The position numbers were made by a program, and so were the translations under genes. A DNA stretch of 32,296 bases from the NCBI GenBank assembly GCA_013289265.1, contig JABDAH010000016.1:3371-35666 (forward strand), in the 5' to 3' direction. The first letter of the stretch is position 1; every line of letters begins with the position of its first letter. Shown in pieces: positions 7,102 through 16,613 of the stretch. The stretch comes from Alphaproteobacteria bacterium (GTDB taxonomy: Bacteria > Pseudomonadota > Alphaproteobacteria > UBA9219). A model generated the notes under the pieces. The model saw only the letters and a program-made list of their open reading frames with translations, was not told the origin of the DNA and ran no database searches.

Positions 7102-8670
7102 ATGGCCAGTTTACGTCCCTCATCCCAGCGTGACTCATCGCCACCACCCGCGAATTACGTATTTCGCACGCCTGCTTTTCTGACAGATGAAAATGGAGTG
7201 GAACAAAAACTATCGCCGGGTGCTATTCCCGTTATAACGCCTGCGCGGGATGTCGAAAAATTTATCCTCGATAAAATTCGCGCCAAGCCTGCGTGTGAAA
7301 TCATCATCGATAGCCATGGCATGCCGGGGCAACTCTATACAGTGCCGGCAGAAGAGTTGGGCAAGGACCCGACGACCCAATTTGATGTCCATGATTTTCT
7401 CGACAAGCTGGTCGAAATGAAAAAAAAGGGCCTGCCGACGCCTACGCGCATCGTTTTTAATGCCTGCGATGTTTTCGCGAATATGACACCAAAGGAAGCT
7501 GCACATTATCAACAAGTCGCCAAAGAACTTGGGGCTGATATTGTCGGGTCAACCACAGCAATCAGCCACGAGTACGTTGGTGGTAAATTTTATGCTTTTC
7601 ATCCTAATGGTAGCGTTTCTGCAGATGCAAAAATTGCTGCCGTTCAAAATCCTGGTGCCTCAGATCCCACCAATAGTATTTATAGCCAGGGCATGTCGGG
7701 GGAATTTATGGATGCGCTGGCCAACGGTGCTAACGACGCAAAATTATCTGGCATAGCGACGCCTGATTACATAGCGGCAACACAGGCTATCAGTGGGACT
7801 ACCAATGTCAAAAATTTTTCGAAGGCAATGGGTGGGTACTATTATGGAGTTTTGGTAAAAGCGGGAGCAGGTGATGTTTCTGCTGCTATGGCTGCGGGCA
7901 TAAATCTTGACGCCGCCAATTTGGCTGTCCAATTGCAGGATCCGGTAGGGGAACGAAAAGCGGTAGATCAATGGAAAACTGCCGTTAACAAGCTGCCTAC
8001 TTATGAAGAAAAATTAAAAGCTGTTCAGGCTTCTCTTTTCGAGCAGTCCCAAGGTTCACTGTTGTCGCAAGCCGCTAATCAAACATGGCGCGATCTTTTG
8101 AAAGATCCATCAGTACCAATTGAAAAGCGGTTGAGTTTGACCGCGAGTGCTGCTGAAAGCATCTTGGTAGGAACCCAGAAATATCAAGCCGTTGGCATTC
8201 TCAACGATGCTTTACCAGAAATGGGGTTACCACCGACTACGCGTATGCTTGCCTATGCCCTGGTCGCAAAATATGCAGAGCCGGGCTCGCCAGTAGAAAA
8301 GGGTGCTATAGCTTCAGCCGTAAGCGCTTTTAACGAACTACCCGCTGGAGCTCTGCCAGCCAATTCTAAATTATCTTCCTATCCCTTTAATAGGGTGGCT
8401 GATGGCGCCAACCGTTCCGATTATGCTTTGGCGCTTTATACAATTACGCACAAAGATAAACCTGATATGGGAAATCAAGCGCTACAAATGTGGTCGCGAA
8501 CTTTGGCTGCTCTACCAAACGATGATAAACAAAAAGCTATTAAGGTCGCAACGAACCTAGCACAAGATAATTACCATCCTGAATTGGCCGCTGTACTTAA
8601 AAATATGCAGCAACCCACCACACAACAGGCACAACGCCGGGTTACGGCTGTGCTGGCAATGGCACCCTAA
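7102..8670 (+). CDS. Protein with caspase-like (clan CD) His/Cys signature and long helical C-terminus
   Basis: A 522-residue protein I cannot place in a named family. The N-terminal part (about 45-180) alternates hydrophobic strands and loops. It carries the clan CD peptidase pattern: a hydrophobic strand ending in His-Gly (IIIDSHGMPG, His72), then 50 residues later a hydrophobic strand ending in Ala-Cys (RIVFNACDVF, Cys122). This is the dyad layout of caspases, CHAT and related domains. The remaining 340 residues are Ala/Leu-rich and mostly helical, with no motif I know. There is no signal peptide, so it is probably cytosolic. No ribosome-binding site precedes the ATG. It stands alone; its stop codon directly abuts that of the convergent gene. 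Peptidase activity is inference from two motifs. Confidence 0.85.
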   Translation: MASLRPSSQRDSSPPPANYVFRTPAFLTDENGVEQKLSPGAIPVITPARDVEKFILDKIRAKPACEIIIDSHGMPGQLYTVPAEELGKDPTTQFDVHDFLDKLVEMKKKGLPTPTRIVFNACDVFANMTPKEAAHYQQVAKELGADIVGSTTAISHEYVGGKFYAFHPNGSVSADAKIAAVQNPGASDPTNSIYSQGMSGEFMDALANGANDAKLSGIATPDYIAATQAISGTTNVKNFSKAMGGYYYGVLVKAGAGDVSAAMAAGINLDAANLAVQLQDPVGERKAVDQWKTAVNKLPTYEEKLKAVQASLFEQSQGSLLSQAANQTWRDLLKDPSVPIEKRLSLTASAAESILVGTQKYQAVGILNDALPEMGLPPTTRMLAYALVAKYAEPGSPVEKGAIASAVSAFNELPAGALPANSKLSSYPFNRVADGANRSDYALALYTITHKDKPDMGNQALQMWSRTLAALPNDDKQKAIKVATNLAQDNYHPELAAVLKNMQQPTTQQAQRRVTAVLAMAP

Positions 8671-9261
8671 TTACGGCGCTTCAATAAGCGCAACCTTCTG
8701 CCGCAAACCTGCTTTGAAAAGATCGGTTTTTTGTAAGTTGTAAGTTGTGGTGTCCAGCTTCGACGTCGCCTTGGCAAAGACGCTGCCGCATTGCTGGGCT
8801 GCGTTTTGGTCCTGTGCCTGCGCATTGGGTGCGGTCATAAAGGGCTGGGCCGCCATGCAATTGGAAATAGTTTCGCTGCTCGGGTCGAACTGGCAGTTCT
8901 TCGTCGCCATCAGACCCGTAGTCTCTGTCACCTGCAACAGATAGCGACCAGGGCTGTTGGGCGCGGGGGATATGAGGAGGATTTTATTATCGATACGCTG
9001 GTAGCGCGTGAAGCTGCCCGTCGTCTGATTAAAGATTGACGATTCCATGTAGCCGGGGTCGGCGACAAAGCTCGTTCCATTCTGGATATAGCCGCAACGC
9101 AACACAGCCTCGGAACTATCGGGCAGGTGGGTTGTCACCTGAATGAAGCTCGGATACTGGTCGAAATCGGCAGGGTGGCCGTTGACGGTGGCTTGAGCGT
9201 TGGCTGCGCCGCCCGCAAAAGCAAGAAGCAGGACGGCGAAGGGAAGGGCATAAACACGCAT
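8671..9261 (-). CDS. Hypothetical secreted protein
   Basis: About 196 residues beginning with a signal peptide (MRVYALPFAVLLLAFAGGAANAQA). The ATG at 9261 is preceded by GGAG at good spacing, so the longer frame to 9315 is not used. The mature part has four Cys (VLRCGYI, TKNCQFD, ISNCMAA, AQQCGSV), probably forming two disulfides, and a Gln/Ala-rich stretch near residue 150. I recognise no domain. It converges with the caspase-like gene with no intervening bases, the two stop codons lying back to back at 8668-8673. Confidence 0.8.
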   Translation of the reverse strand: MRVYALPFAVLLLAFAGGAANAQATVNGHPADFDQYPSFIQVTTHLPDSSEAVLRCGYIQNGTSFVADPGYMESSIFNQTTGSFTRYQRIDNKILLISPAPNSPGRYLLQVTETTGLMATKNCQFDPSSETISNCMAAQPFMTAPNAQAQDQNAAQQCGSVFAKATSKLDTTTYNLQKTDLFKAGLRQKVALIEAP

Positions 9262-9342
9262 CGGAAACTCCATCGCTGAAATTGTAGAGGGAAAGGCTAT
9301 CAGGCGGTCGATCAACTGGCAATGTTGGCTAGAGCAAAACTT

Positions 9343-10341
<999 letters not shown>

Positions 10342-10349
10342 TTAAGTGT

Positions 10350-10419
10350 TCAGAGATTAGAGGTCAGAGAGCTAAAGCCTCAATCAGAAAGCTATCTCTG
10401 ATCTCTTTGTTTCTCTGGC
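10350..10419 (-). repeat. Imperfect inverted repeat between rpmA and obg
   Basis: The left arm has the blocks CAGAGA, AGAGG and TCAGAGAGCT. The right arm holds their complements AGCTATCTCTGA, TCTCTT and TCTCTGG in reverse order, giving a long imperfect stem around a short loop near 10375-10390. The transcript of rplU-rpmA-obg must cross it. It has no T-run, so it is more likely an RNA processing or stability hairpin, or a repeat insertion, than a terminator. Confidence 0.5.
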
Positions 10420-10422
10420 CAC

Positions 10423-10689
10423 TTATTTGGAAGCTGTGGCCGCTGTAACAACCGAAACGAAAGTACGACCGGTCTTTTCACGGAACTTCACGATGCCGTC
10501 AACTTTGGCAAACAAAGTGTGGTCCTTGCCGATGCCGACATTGTCGCCGGGATAATATTTGGTGCCGCGCTGACGGATGATGATCGCGCCGCCCTGGGCT
10601 TCCTGATCGCCATAAAGCTTGACGCCGAGACGGCGGCCTGCGCTGTCGCGACCGTTGCGGGATGAACCACCTGCTTTTTTATGTGCCAT
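10423..10689 (-). CDS. rpmA: 50S ribosomal protein L27 (bL27)
   Basis: 88 residues starting [16 protein letters not shown], the canonical N-terminus that reaches towards the peptidyl-transferase centre, followed by GVKLYGDQ and the [10 protein letters not shown] strand. There is no cleavable N-terminal extension. TAGGAG precedes the ATG at good spacing. It lies between rplU and obg, the usual order. Confidence 0.98.
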   Translation of the reverse strand: MAHKKAGGSSRNGRDSAGRRLGVKLYGDQEAQGGAIIIRQRGTKYYPGDNVGIGKDHTLFAKVDGIVKFREKTGRTFVSVVTAATASK

Positions 10690-10707
10690 GACAAATACTC
10701 CTAATTT

Positions 10708-11022
10708 TTAAGCGGCGCTTATGCCAGTGATTTTCAGAACCGTATATTCCTGACGGTGATTGTTTTTGCGGCGATAATTCTGGCGACGCTTCTTCTTGAA
10801 GACGATCAGCTTGCCGGTGCGGCTTTGCGAAACGACTTCAGCGGCAACCTTGGCGCCACTGACGAAAGGCGAGCCAACGGTCACTTTCGCGCCGTCGCAA
10901 ACCATCAAAACTTCGGCCAGCTCAACCTTGGCGTTTGCTTCGCCGGGGAGCTTTTCAACCTGAATGACATCACCTTGGGCAACTTTATATTGTTTGCCGC
11001 CGGTCTTAACCACTGCGAACAT
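10708..11022 (-). CDS. rplU: 50S ribosomal protein L21 (bL21)
   Basis: 104 residues starting [18 protein letters not shown], the family's conserved start. The C-terminal region has [17 protein letters not shown], the basic segment that binds 23S rRNA. The open frame extends 27 codons further, but the ATG at 11022 matches family length and has AAGGA upstream. First gene of the rplU-rpmA-obg operon; a candidate -35 TTGACA (minus strand, 11110-11105) lacks a convincing -10. Confidence 0.97.
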   Translation of the reverse strand: MFAVVKTGGKQYKVAQGDVIQVEKLPGEANAKVELAEVLMVCDGAKVTVGSPFVSGAKVAAEVVSQSRTGKLIVFKKKRRQNYRRKNNHRQEYTVLKITGISAA

Positions 11023-11245
11023 GATCTTATTCCTTATATCTGGGGCTCCGTCATAGCCTATTGGCTTGGACGAGACGGGCGTTTTTGACGAAAATAAGCC
11101 CAAATGTCAAGGAAAAGTAAAAACCGGCATGAAAGTATTTATAAGGGGTTGTTCTACCGGCTCTATATTCCCTATGTTGCCTCATTCATTAAGAAAAAGC
11201 CAAGCCCTTATTGAAAAATAATATTAACAAGAATGATTTAAAGCC

Positions 11246-11650
11246 ATGACCAATCGTAGATACACGAGTTTGCTGTCCCTGTTCGGTCCGCCTGCTCCTC
11301 CTTTGGAGTTTGGTGATCCGAACCAGCGGCAAAAATTTACATCACTGCCCGTACAGCCAGTCACTGTTGCCGCCGAAACTAAAGATATCTCAGCTCCAGT
11401 GGAAGTAGCGCCAGATCCAACCATTCCTATGTTGAATGGCGAGCCTTTGCTCCCCTATCCTAAATTGACCCAAGGTCGACCGCCCGGTTCGCAATTCTCT
11501 GTGGAAAATCCCTTTACAAAGGGGGCTTCGGCTCTGACCCACGCGCCGGCTCCGGAGTCCGGCCTATCAGCCACATCACCCCAAGCAGGTCCCACAGACC
11601 CTTTGTGGCACGTCCGAGAATATCCGACTTCGATTCTCCGACTTGCCTGA
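11246..11650 (+). CDS. Small Pro-rich hypothetical protein, antisense overlap with glycosyltransferase
   Basis: A 134-residue frame with a Pro-rich, low-complexity N-terminal part (FGPPAPPLEFGDP, EVAPDPTIPML, LLPYPKLTQGRPPG) and no recognisable domain, signal peptide or membrane segment. The last 45 codons (11514-11650) lie antisense to the 3' end of the GT2 gene. Only a weak AAAGCC precedes the ATG. The first 90 codons occupy space not used by any other gene, which mildly favours a real gene. It could instead be a decayed or spurious frame. Confidence 0.4.
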   Translation: MTNRRYTSLLSLFGPPAPPLEFGDPNQRQKFTSLPVQPVTVAAETKDISAPVEVAPDPTIPMLNGEPLLPYPKLTQGRPPGSQFSVENPFTKGASALTHAPAPESGLSATSPQAGPTDPLWHVREYPTSILRLA

Positions 11651-12284
11651 GCCGGTCATTGACCGGGACGAACATCGTCTCATGCCCGTAAAGTTTAAGT
11701 AGGGCTGGCATAAAGCGGTGTAAGCCACTGAAAAAAGGCAATTCCAGGTAACTGTCGCGTGGGAAAATTTTCAGGCTGCAGCCTGTGTCCGGGCAATCAT
11801 CTTTCAATAAAGTTTTGCGCAGCCTGTTGGCAAAACGGCTGGCGAGGCGTTTGGACAGCGTGTCCTGCCGGTTGACGCGGATGCCGCCAACCAGAATTTT
11901 ATGATCACGGCCTTTTTGCCATGCGAGGGCGAGCAGCTTTGCCGCGTCAGCCGGGTCGTTCTGGCGGTCACCGTCGATTGTCATAATCCATGTGGCGCGG
12001 GCGCGACGCACGCCGTTACGGATACCGGCGCTCATGCCAAGGCGTTGCGGATGACAGATCAGGCGCACATGATCGTTTAGTTTTTGCGCCTGCTTAATTT
12101 CTGCAACCGTCGCATCGGTGCTGCCATCATCAACGCAGATAATTTCGAAATTCTCACCTACGGCTGGATAGGCTTTGAGAGCTGCAGAAATTTCTTCGAT
12201 CAGGGGCAGAACATTACCTGCCTCATCAAGCATCGGTATAACGACAGAAAGCAGTGGCGCGATAGGCGTAAGGGCTTCAGGCAT
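11514..12284 (-). CDS. Family 2 glycosyltransferase (dolichyl-phosphate mannosyltransferase-like)
   Basis: 256-residue GT-A fold enzyme that probably transfers a sugar from a nucleotide-sugar to a polyprenyl-phosphate or lipid-linked acceptor at the inner face of the membrane. Motifs in order: VVIPMLDEAGN (res 14-24), CVDDGSTDAT, the DxD-like IDGDRQNDP that binds metal and nucleotide, and a CSLKIFPRDSYLELPFF segment. The motif order fits DPM1-type enzymes rather than cellulose synthases. No membrane anchor follows the catalytic domain, so it belongs to the soluble, membrane-associated type. The C-terminal tail GRTPEPARGSEPKPPL is variable and overlaps the antisense small ORF. It is divergent from galE, which suggests a shared glycan or envelope role. 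Confidence 0.9.
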   Translation of the reverse strand: MPEALTPIAPLLSVVIPMLDEAGNVLPLIEEISAALKAYPAVGENFEIICVDDGSTDATVAEIKQAQKLNDHVRLICHPQRLGMSAGIRNGVRRARATWIMTIDGDRQNDPADAAKLLALAWQKGRDHKILVGGIRVNRQDTLSKRLASRFANRLRKTLLKDDCPDTGCSLKIFPRDSYLELPFFSGLHRFMPALLKLYGHETMFVPVNDRLRQVGESKSDILGRATKGLWDLLGVMWLIGRTPEPARGSEPKPPL

Positions 12285-12321
12285 AATATCTCTTCAAGCA
12301 GGCAATAGCGGGCGGTCAGTA

Positions 12322-12361
12322 AAGCGGAGGCTCTGCCCCGCTTCAAGATGTTTTTCGGGGC
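12322..12361 (+). promoter_or_regulatory. Two alternative hairpins in the galE leader
   Basis: Hairpin A (12322-12343) pairs AAGCGG(A)GGC with GCCCCGCTT. Hairpin B (12335-12361) pairs GCCCCG with CGGGGC around a 15-base loop and is followed by TTTATTTTAT. Both use GCCCCG at 12335-12340, so they cannot form together; B looks terminator-like. An attenuator upstream of galE is possible, but no leader ORF or ligand-binding domain is visible. Confidence 0.4.
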
Positions 12362-12422
12362 TTTATTTTATCAGCCGGATATGCGCTATTTGCATGACCT
12401 ATATCAAAAGTTGCTCATACAC

Positions 12423-13430
12423 ATGGCTTTACCCTCAATCCTTGTTACCGGCGGCGCGGGCTATATCGGCAGCGCCGTTTGCCATGCGCTGCAGCAGCGC
12501 GGCTATGTGCCGGTGACGTTGGATGATCTGCGGCACGGGCATCCAAGTGCAGTTAAATTCGGCCCACTGATCGAAGGCGATGTCGGCGATACGGCTTTGG
12601 TGCAGAAAATCTGCGCCGAGCATAAGCCCGTAGCCGCCTTGCATTTTGCGGCACTGATCGAGGTTGCGGAATCGGTGCGCGAACCGGCACGCTATATCGA
12701 TAATAACGTTCATAAAGCGCAGCGACTTTTTCAGGCATTGCAAAGCAGCGGCGTCACCAAAGTCGTCTTTTCCAGCACCGCCGCCGTATACGGGATGCCG
12801 GGGCGGGCAGGGGCTATTGCTGAAGACTGGCCACTGCAACCCATTAACCCTTACGGTCAGACCAAGCTGGATGCCGAGAATTTTCTGCGCGGCCTTCTTG
12901 GTGTGACCTCAGTCGCCTTACGTTATTTCAATGCAGCGGGTGCTTTGCCGGAAGTAGGGTTGGGGGAAGCGCATAGACCTGAAACTCACCTTGTTCCCAA
13001 TGCGCTGCTTTCGCTTCTTAATCTAAAAGCTGAACCGCTGACGGTTTTTGGAACAGATTATCCAACACCGGATGGCACGGCGGTGCGCGACTATATTCAC
13101 ATAGCCGATCTGGCGGAGGCCCATCTCAGGGCGCTGGGTTATCTTTTACAGGGCGGCAAGACGGAAGCTGTTAACCTCGGCACGGGAACCGGGGCCAGTA
13201 TCAAGACGGTTCTGGATAGCATTCAAAACATCACCGGTAAGGCTGTGCCTTTTGTTTATGGTCCACGACGCCTCGGCGACCCGCCTTTTTTGGTGGCGGA
13301 TAACAAACGGGCCCTGAGTATTTTAGGCTGGCAGCCCAGGCTTGGACTTACCGACATCGTGACTTCTGCCTATGAATGGCATAGTTCCGCCATATATAGG
13401 GCATTAATGGACGGCGAGGCAGCGGGATGA
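12423..13430 (+). CDS. galE: UDP-glucose 4-epimerase
   Basis: Interconverts UDP-glucose and UDP-galactose for exopolysaccharide, LPS or galactose metabolism. It is a short-chain dehydrogenase-type Rossmann enzyme with the NAD-binding motif TGGAGYIGS near the N-terminus. The catalytic region SSTAAVYG is followed by Tyr144 and Lys148 in YGQTK. The RDYIHIADLAEAH segment and the C-terminal substrate region with RRLGDPP are typical of GalE. The 335 residues are normal. The frame continues 25 codons upstream, but the ATG at 12423 places the Rossmann strand at the usual distance; it has no good ribosome-binding site. Divergent from a GT2 glycosyltransferase. Confidence 0.95.
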   Translation: MALPSILVTGGAGYIGSAVCHALQQRGYVPVTLDDLRHGHPSAVKFGPLIEGDVGDTALVQKICAEHKPVAALHFAALIEVAESVREPARYIDNNVHKAQRLFQALQSSGVTKVVFSSTAAVYGMPGRAGAIAEDWPLQPINPYGQTKLDAENFLRGLLGVTSVALRYFNAAGALPEVGLGEAHRPETHLVPNALLSLLNLKAEPLTVFGTDYPTPDGTAVRDYIHIADLAEAHLRALGYLLQGGKTEAVNLGTGTGASIKTVLDSIQNITGKAVPFVYGPRRLGDPPFLVADNKRALSILGWQPRLGLTDIVTSAYEWHSSAIYRALMDGEAAG

Positions 13431-13495
13431 CGACAGCTTGCGGTTATTGCGTTTTTACCCGATAACAGGATTATTGATTCCACGGAGAAGCCTTC

Positions 13496-13795
13496 ATGAA
13501 CGCCGGCACCGCCATACTCGCAGCCATACTCGAGGTCACTTATGCGATCCTCGATTTCTATATCTGGGCACTGATTATTGGTGCGGTGTTGAGTTGGCTG
13601 GTCGCTTTCAATGTCATCAATAGCCATAACCGCGTCGTGCAAGTGGTGGGTGATTTCCTCTACCGCATTACCGAGCCGCTATTGCGGCCTATCCGCCGGG
13701 CTTTGCCGATGGCAGGTGGGCTTGATCTGTCGCCGTTGGTCCTGATTTTCACTATTTATTTTCTGCAATCTTTCATCCGTCATCTGGTGCTGTAA
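13496..13795 (+). CDS. YggT family membrane protein
   Basis: 99 residues with two hydrophobic segments (about 18-40 and 78-97) flanking the family's conserved loop [15 protein letters not shown]. YggT proteins are small inner-membrane proteins linked to osmotic tolerance and, in some bacteria, to division. GGAGAAGCCTTC precedes the ATG. Its stop overlaps the folD start (TAATG at 13793-13797), so the two are translationally coupled. Confidence 0.95.
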   Translation: MNAGTAILAAILEVTYAILDFYIWALIIGAVLSWLVAFNVINSHNRVVQVVGDFLYRITEPLLRPIRRALPMAGGLDLSPLVLIFTIYFLQSFIRHLVL

Positions 13796-14661
13796 TGACA
13801 GCCCGGATTATTGACGGCGCAGCGGTCGCCAAAAAACTGCGTCAGGATATTGCCGCTGAAGTAGCTGCCAAGAAATTGACGCCGGGCCTTGCGGTGGTGC
13901 TGGTTGGTGAAGACCCAGCCAGCCAGGTTTATGTGCGCAACAAGGGCCGCGCGGCCGAAGAAACCGGCATGAAGTCCTGGACACACCGCATGCCTGTAGA
14001 GACAACGCAGGATCAACTGCTGGCGATGGTTAATCAGTTGAACAATGACCCGGACGTGCACGGCATTCTGGTGCAATTGCCGCTGCCCAAACAAATCGAT
14101 TCTCAGATTATTATAGCGGCGATTGATCCTGCGAAAGATGTCGACGGCTTTCATCCCGTCAATGCAGGCCGCCTGAATTTGAGCTTGCCCTGCTTTGTTC
14201 CCTGCACGCCGCAGGGCTCGATGATCTTAATCCGTGAAGTAGAGCAAAATCTGGCTGGCAAAAAAGCTGTGGTTCTGGGGCGCTCCAACATCGTCGGTAA
14301 GCCCGTCGCGCAGTTATTGCTGCAGGCGGATTGCACTGTGACTATCACCCATTCGCGCACCAAAAATTTGCCGGAAGAGTGCCGTGCTGCGGATATTCTG
14401 GTCGCTGCGATCGGCAAACCGGCTTTCGTCAAAGGTGATTGGGTTAAACCGGGCGCGATTGTGATCGATGTCGGCATCAACCGCATCGATGACACCGCTA
14501 ATCCTGGCAAGAGCAAATTAGTCGGCGATGTCGATTTCGCCGCAGCCTCAGTCCATGCCGGTGCCATCACGCCTGTGCCCGGCGGTGTTGGACCGATGAC
14601 AATCGCGTGCCTGCTGAAAAACACTATGCAAAGCGCTGCGATGAAAGCAGGTGTCGCATGA
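13795..14661 (+). CDS. folD: Bifunctional methylenetetrahydrofolate dehydrogenase/cyclohydrolase
   Basis: Interconverts 5,10-methylene- and 10-formyl-tetrahydrofolate, supplying one-carbon units and NADPH in the cytosol. The active-site pair is Tyr46 and Lys50 in [17 protein letters not shown]. Substrate motifs GILVQLPLP and the [13 protein letters not shown] loop follow, then PCTPQG, the dinucleotide motif GRSNIVGKP and the terminal [13 protein letters not shown]. The 288 residues are typical. The start overlaps the YggT stop and the end overlaps the corA start, so yggT-folD-corA form one operon. Confidence 0.98.
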   Translation: MTARIIDGAAVAKKLRQDIAAEVAAKKLTPGLAVVLVGEDPASQVYVRNKGRAAEETGMKSWTHRMPVETTQDQLLAMVNQLNNDPDVHGILVQLPLPKQIDSQIIIAAIDPAKDVDGFHPVNAGRLNLSLPCFVPCTPQGSMILIREVEQNLAGKKAVVLGRSNIVGKPVAQLLLQADCTVTITHSRTKNLPEECRAADILVAAIGKPAFVKGDWVKPGAIVIDVGINRIDDTANPGKSKLVGDVDFAAASVHAGAITPVPGGVGPMTIACLLKNTMQSAAMKAGVA

Positions 14662-15629
14662 TTGTTGTTTATACCCGCCAAGGCGATGTGATCAGTGATG
14701 CGCCGATGCTGAAGGGGCAGGCTTTACCGGCCAATGCTATCTGGTTCGACCTGCAAAGCCCGGACGAGGGGGAACTTAACTTCGTCTCGCAGGCGCTTAA
14801 TATTCATTTGCCGACAATTGCGGATATGCAGGCGATTGAGGCTTCAAGCCGTCTTTATACAAGGAACGGCACGACATATTTGACGGTTGATGTTCTGGCG
14901 GGATCAGATTCCCCTAATCCGGTTCTGGATGCGCTGCTGATTGCGGTTACATCGTCATGCATTGTCACGGTGCGTTCGTGCGAGCCAAAATCCGTCAGCA
15001 CCTTTGCAAACCGCATTAAAGAATATCCGGATTTGTTCGTAACCGTAGAGGACGGACTTCTGGCGATACTGGATGCCATCACCGACCGCATTGCCGATAT
15101 TCTTGAAGTTCTCGGCAAGACCGCCGATACACTTTCGGTTTCTATTTTCCGTAGTGGCCGCGCCATGCCCGAGGAAAAGCGTTTACAGGAAATCCTGCAG
15201 GGCATCGGCCGCGTTGGTGATACCGCCCATAAAATACGCGATAGCATCAGCGGCATTACGCGGTTGATGGCTTATCTGGGGCCTTTGCTGACGCCGCATT
15301 TAAACGCGGGACAGATGGCAAAATATCAGGCGCTGGACCGCGACGTTATCTCGCTCGCCGATCATGCGCAGTTCGTGATGCAGGAAACATCTTTCCTGCT
15401 CGATGCAACTTTGGGCCAAATTAATATCGAACAGAATAACATCATCAAAATTCTGTCGGTGGTTATGGTTGCTTTTACGCCGCCGACTTTCTTTGCCAGC
15501 ATGTGGGGCATGAATTTTCATAACATGCCGGAATATGCATTCGAATGGGGCTACCCCATGGCATGGGGCGTGATGATTATCTCGGCCCTGATACCTATTT
15601 TCTATTTCAAAAAACGCGGCTGGCTTTAA
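14658..15629 (+). CDS. corA: CorA family magnesium/divalent cation transporter
   Basis: Pentameric inner-membrane channel for Mg2+ (and possibly Co2+ or Ni2+). The cytosolic funnel domain occupies residues 1-265. Two membrane helices follow, the first ending in the selectivity motif GMN ([11 protein letters not shown], about residue 283), the second near the C-terminus ending in KKRGWL. The longer open frame from 14607 is inside folD. The ATG at 14658 overlaps the folD stop as ATGA, which is the expected coupled start, and gives 323 residues. It converges with the MAPEG gene. Confidence 0.95.
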   Translation: MIVVYTRQGDVISDAPMLKGQALPANAIWFDLQSPDEGELNFVSQALNIHLPTIADMQAIEASSRLYTRNGTTYLTVDVLAGSDSPNPVLDALLIAVTSSCIVTVRSCEPKSVSTFANRIKEYPDLFVTVEDGLLAILDAITDRIADILEVLGKTADTLSVSIFRSGRAMPEEKRLQEILQGIGRVGDTAHKIRDSISGITRLMAYLGPLLTPHLNAGQMAKYQALDRDVISLADHAQFVMQETSFLLDATLGQINIEQNNIIKILSVVMVAFTPPTFFASMWGMNFHNMPEYAFEWGYPMAWGVMIISALIPIFYFKKRGWL

Positions 15630-15632
15630 GTT

Positions 15633-16064
15633 CTAAAACGAAGCGATCGTTCCCGCCAGCGCGCCGAGGAATAATACCCCATTGACCAGCATGCTGATGA
15701 TAAAGCCTTTGCTGCGGCTTTTGGCTTTGCGGTAATAGCCGCGCGCATAAAGGATGCGTCCCAGAAGCCAGACCGCGCCGAAGGCAGCCGCGAAAACATC
15801 GTCCATCGCAAAAGCGGCAATCCAGAGCAGTGGCAGATGCATCGCCATCTGTTCCAGCGTGTTCATCTGGACGCGGAAAATGCGCAGGAAAGCATCGGGC
15901 CCATCAATATTAGGTGCGGTTACTTTGTATTTGCCGCGCGCGCGGGCGACATTAAAAGTCAGGATGAAATAAAGAACGAGATCGAGCAGCGTGACAAACG
16001 CCGTGTAAGGCGCAGGCATCATGCCGAAATTGGTAGTAAATACGTGCCAAGGATCGATAGTCAT
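15633..16064 (-). CDS. MAPEG family membrane protein
   Basis: 143 residues with four predicted membrane helices and the pattern of bacterial MAPEG proteins: an early VARARGKYKVTAPN loop, an RIFRVQMNTLEQMAMHLPLLW helix carrying the conserved Asn-Glu pair, and a GRILYARGYYRKAKSRS loop. The family includes glutathione transferases of eicosanoid and detoxification metabolism; substrates of the bacterial members are mostly unknown. CAGGAG precedes the ATG. Confidence 0.9.
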   Translation of the reverse strand: MTIDPWHVFTTNFGMMPAPYTAFVTLLDLVLYFILTFNVARARGKYKVTAPNIDGPDAFLRIFRVQMNTLEQMAMHLPLLWIAAFAMDDVFAAAFGAVWLLGRILYARGYYRKAKSRSKGFIISMLVNGVLFLGALAGTIASF

Positions 16065-16125
16065 GGGAACTCCTGTGAAAGGAATTCCATCATAACGGAT
16101 TCGCTTTATTTATCGAGAGAGAAGT

Positions 16126-16602
16126 TTAGGCCGCTTGCGCCGTCGGTGTTTCGGTGAGGAGGCGGTAAATCGTATCCTCATCCTTGGCTTTACGAATGGC
16201 TTCGCAAAGCTTCTGGTCACGCAACAGTCGCGATACCGTAGCCAGAGCATGCAGGTGATCGGCGCCCGCTTCGGCAGGAGCCAGCAGAATGAAAACCAGA
16301 TCAACGGGCCGGTCATCAATCGCTTCGAAGTTGATCGCTTCCGGCAAACGGATAAAAAAGCCCTGCACTTTATCCAGACCTTCGATACGGCCATGGGGGA
16401 TGGCGATGCCATAACCCACACCCGTGGTGCCGAGGCGTTCGCGCTCCCACAGCACGTCAAAAATCTTCAGATGATCCTGACCCATCAGGTCAGCCGCGAT
16501 ACGCGCAGCGCCTTGCAGAACGTCTTTTTTCGTCGTGGCGTCAAGGCGCGCCATAACGGCTTTAGGTGACAGGATATCTCGCATCATGATGGGCTGTGCC
16601 AT
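16126..16602 (-). CDS. ptsN: Nitrogen-related phosphotransferase EIIA (PtsN)
   Basis: 158 residues, EIIA-Ntr of the regulatory phosphotransferase system. It is phosphorylated by NPr on His70 in the motif GIAIPHGR and regulates potassium, nitrogen and envelope responses by binding partner proteins. The second conserved region FILLAPAEAGADHLHALATVSRLL is present. The gene follows hpf by 11 bases on the same strand, the common proteobacterial hpf-ptsN pairing. The rpoN gene that often precedes this pair is not here. Start choice between 16602 and the nearby ATG codons at residues 6-7 is uncertain, as none has a clear ribosome-binding site. Confidence 0.95.
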   Translation of the reverse strand: MAQPIMMRDILSPKAVMARLDATTKKDVLQGAARIAADLMGQDHLKIFDVLWERERLGTTGVGYGIAIPHGRIEGLDKVQGFFIRLPEAINFEAIDDRPVDLVFILLAPAEAGADHLHALATVSRLLRDQKLCEAIRKAKDEDTIYRLLTETPTAQAA

Positions 16603-16613
16603 GGCTGTGGTGA

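Noticed and set aside
11105..11110. Minus-strand TTGACA as the rplU promoter -35
   Set aside because: No acceptable -10 element lies 16-18 bases downstream (only A-rich non-consensus sequence).
13370..13642. 90-residue minus-strand ORF across the galE end and yggT
   Set aside because: Covers two confident genes on the other strand and has no supporting start signal.
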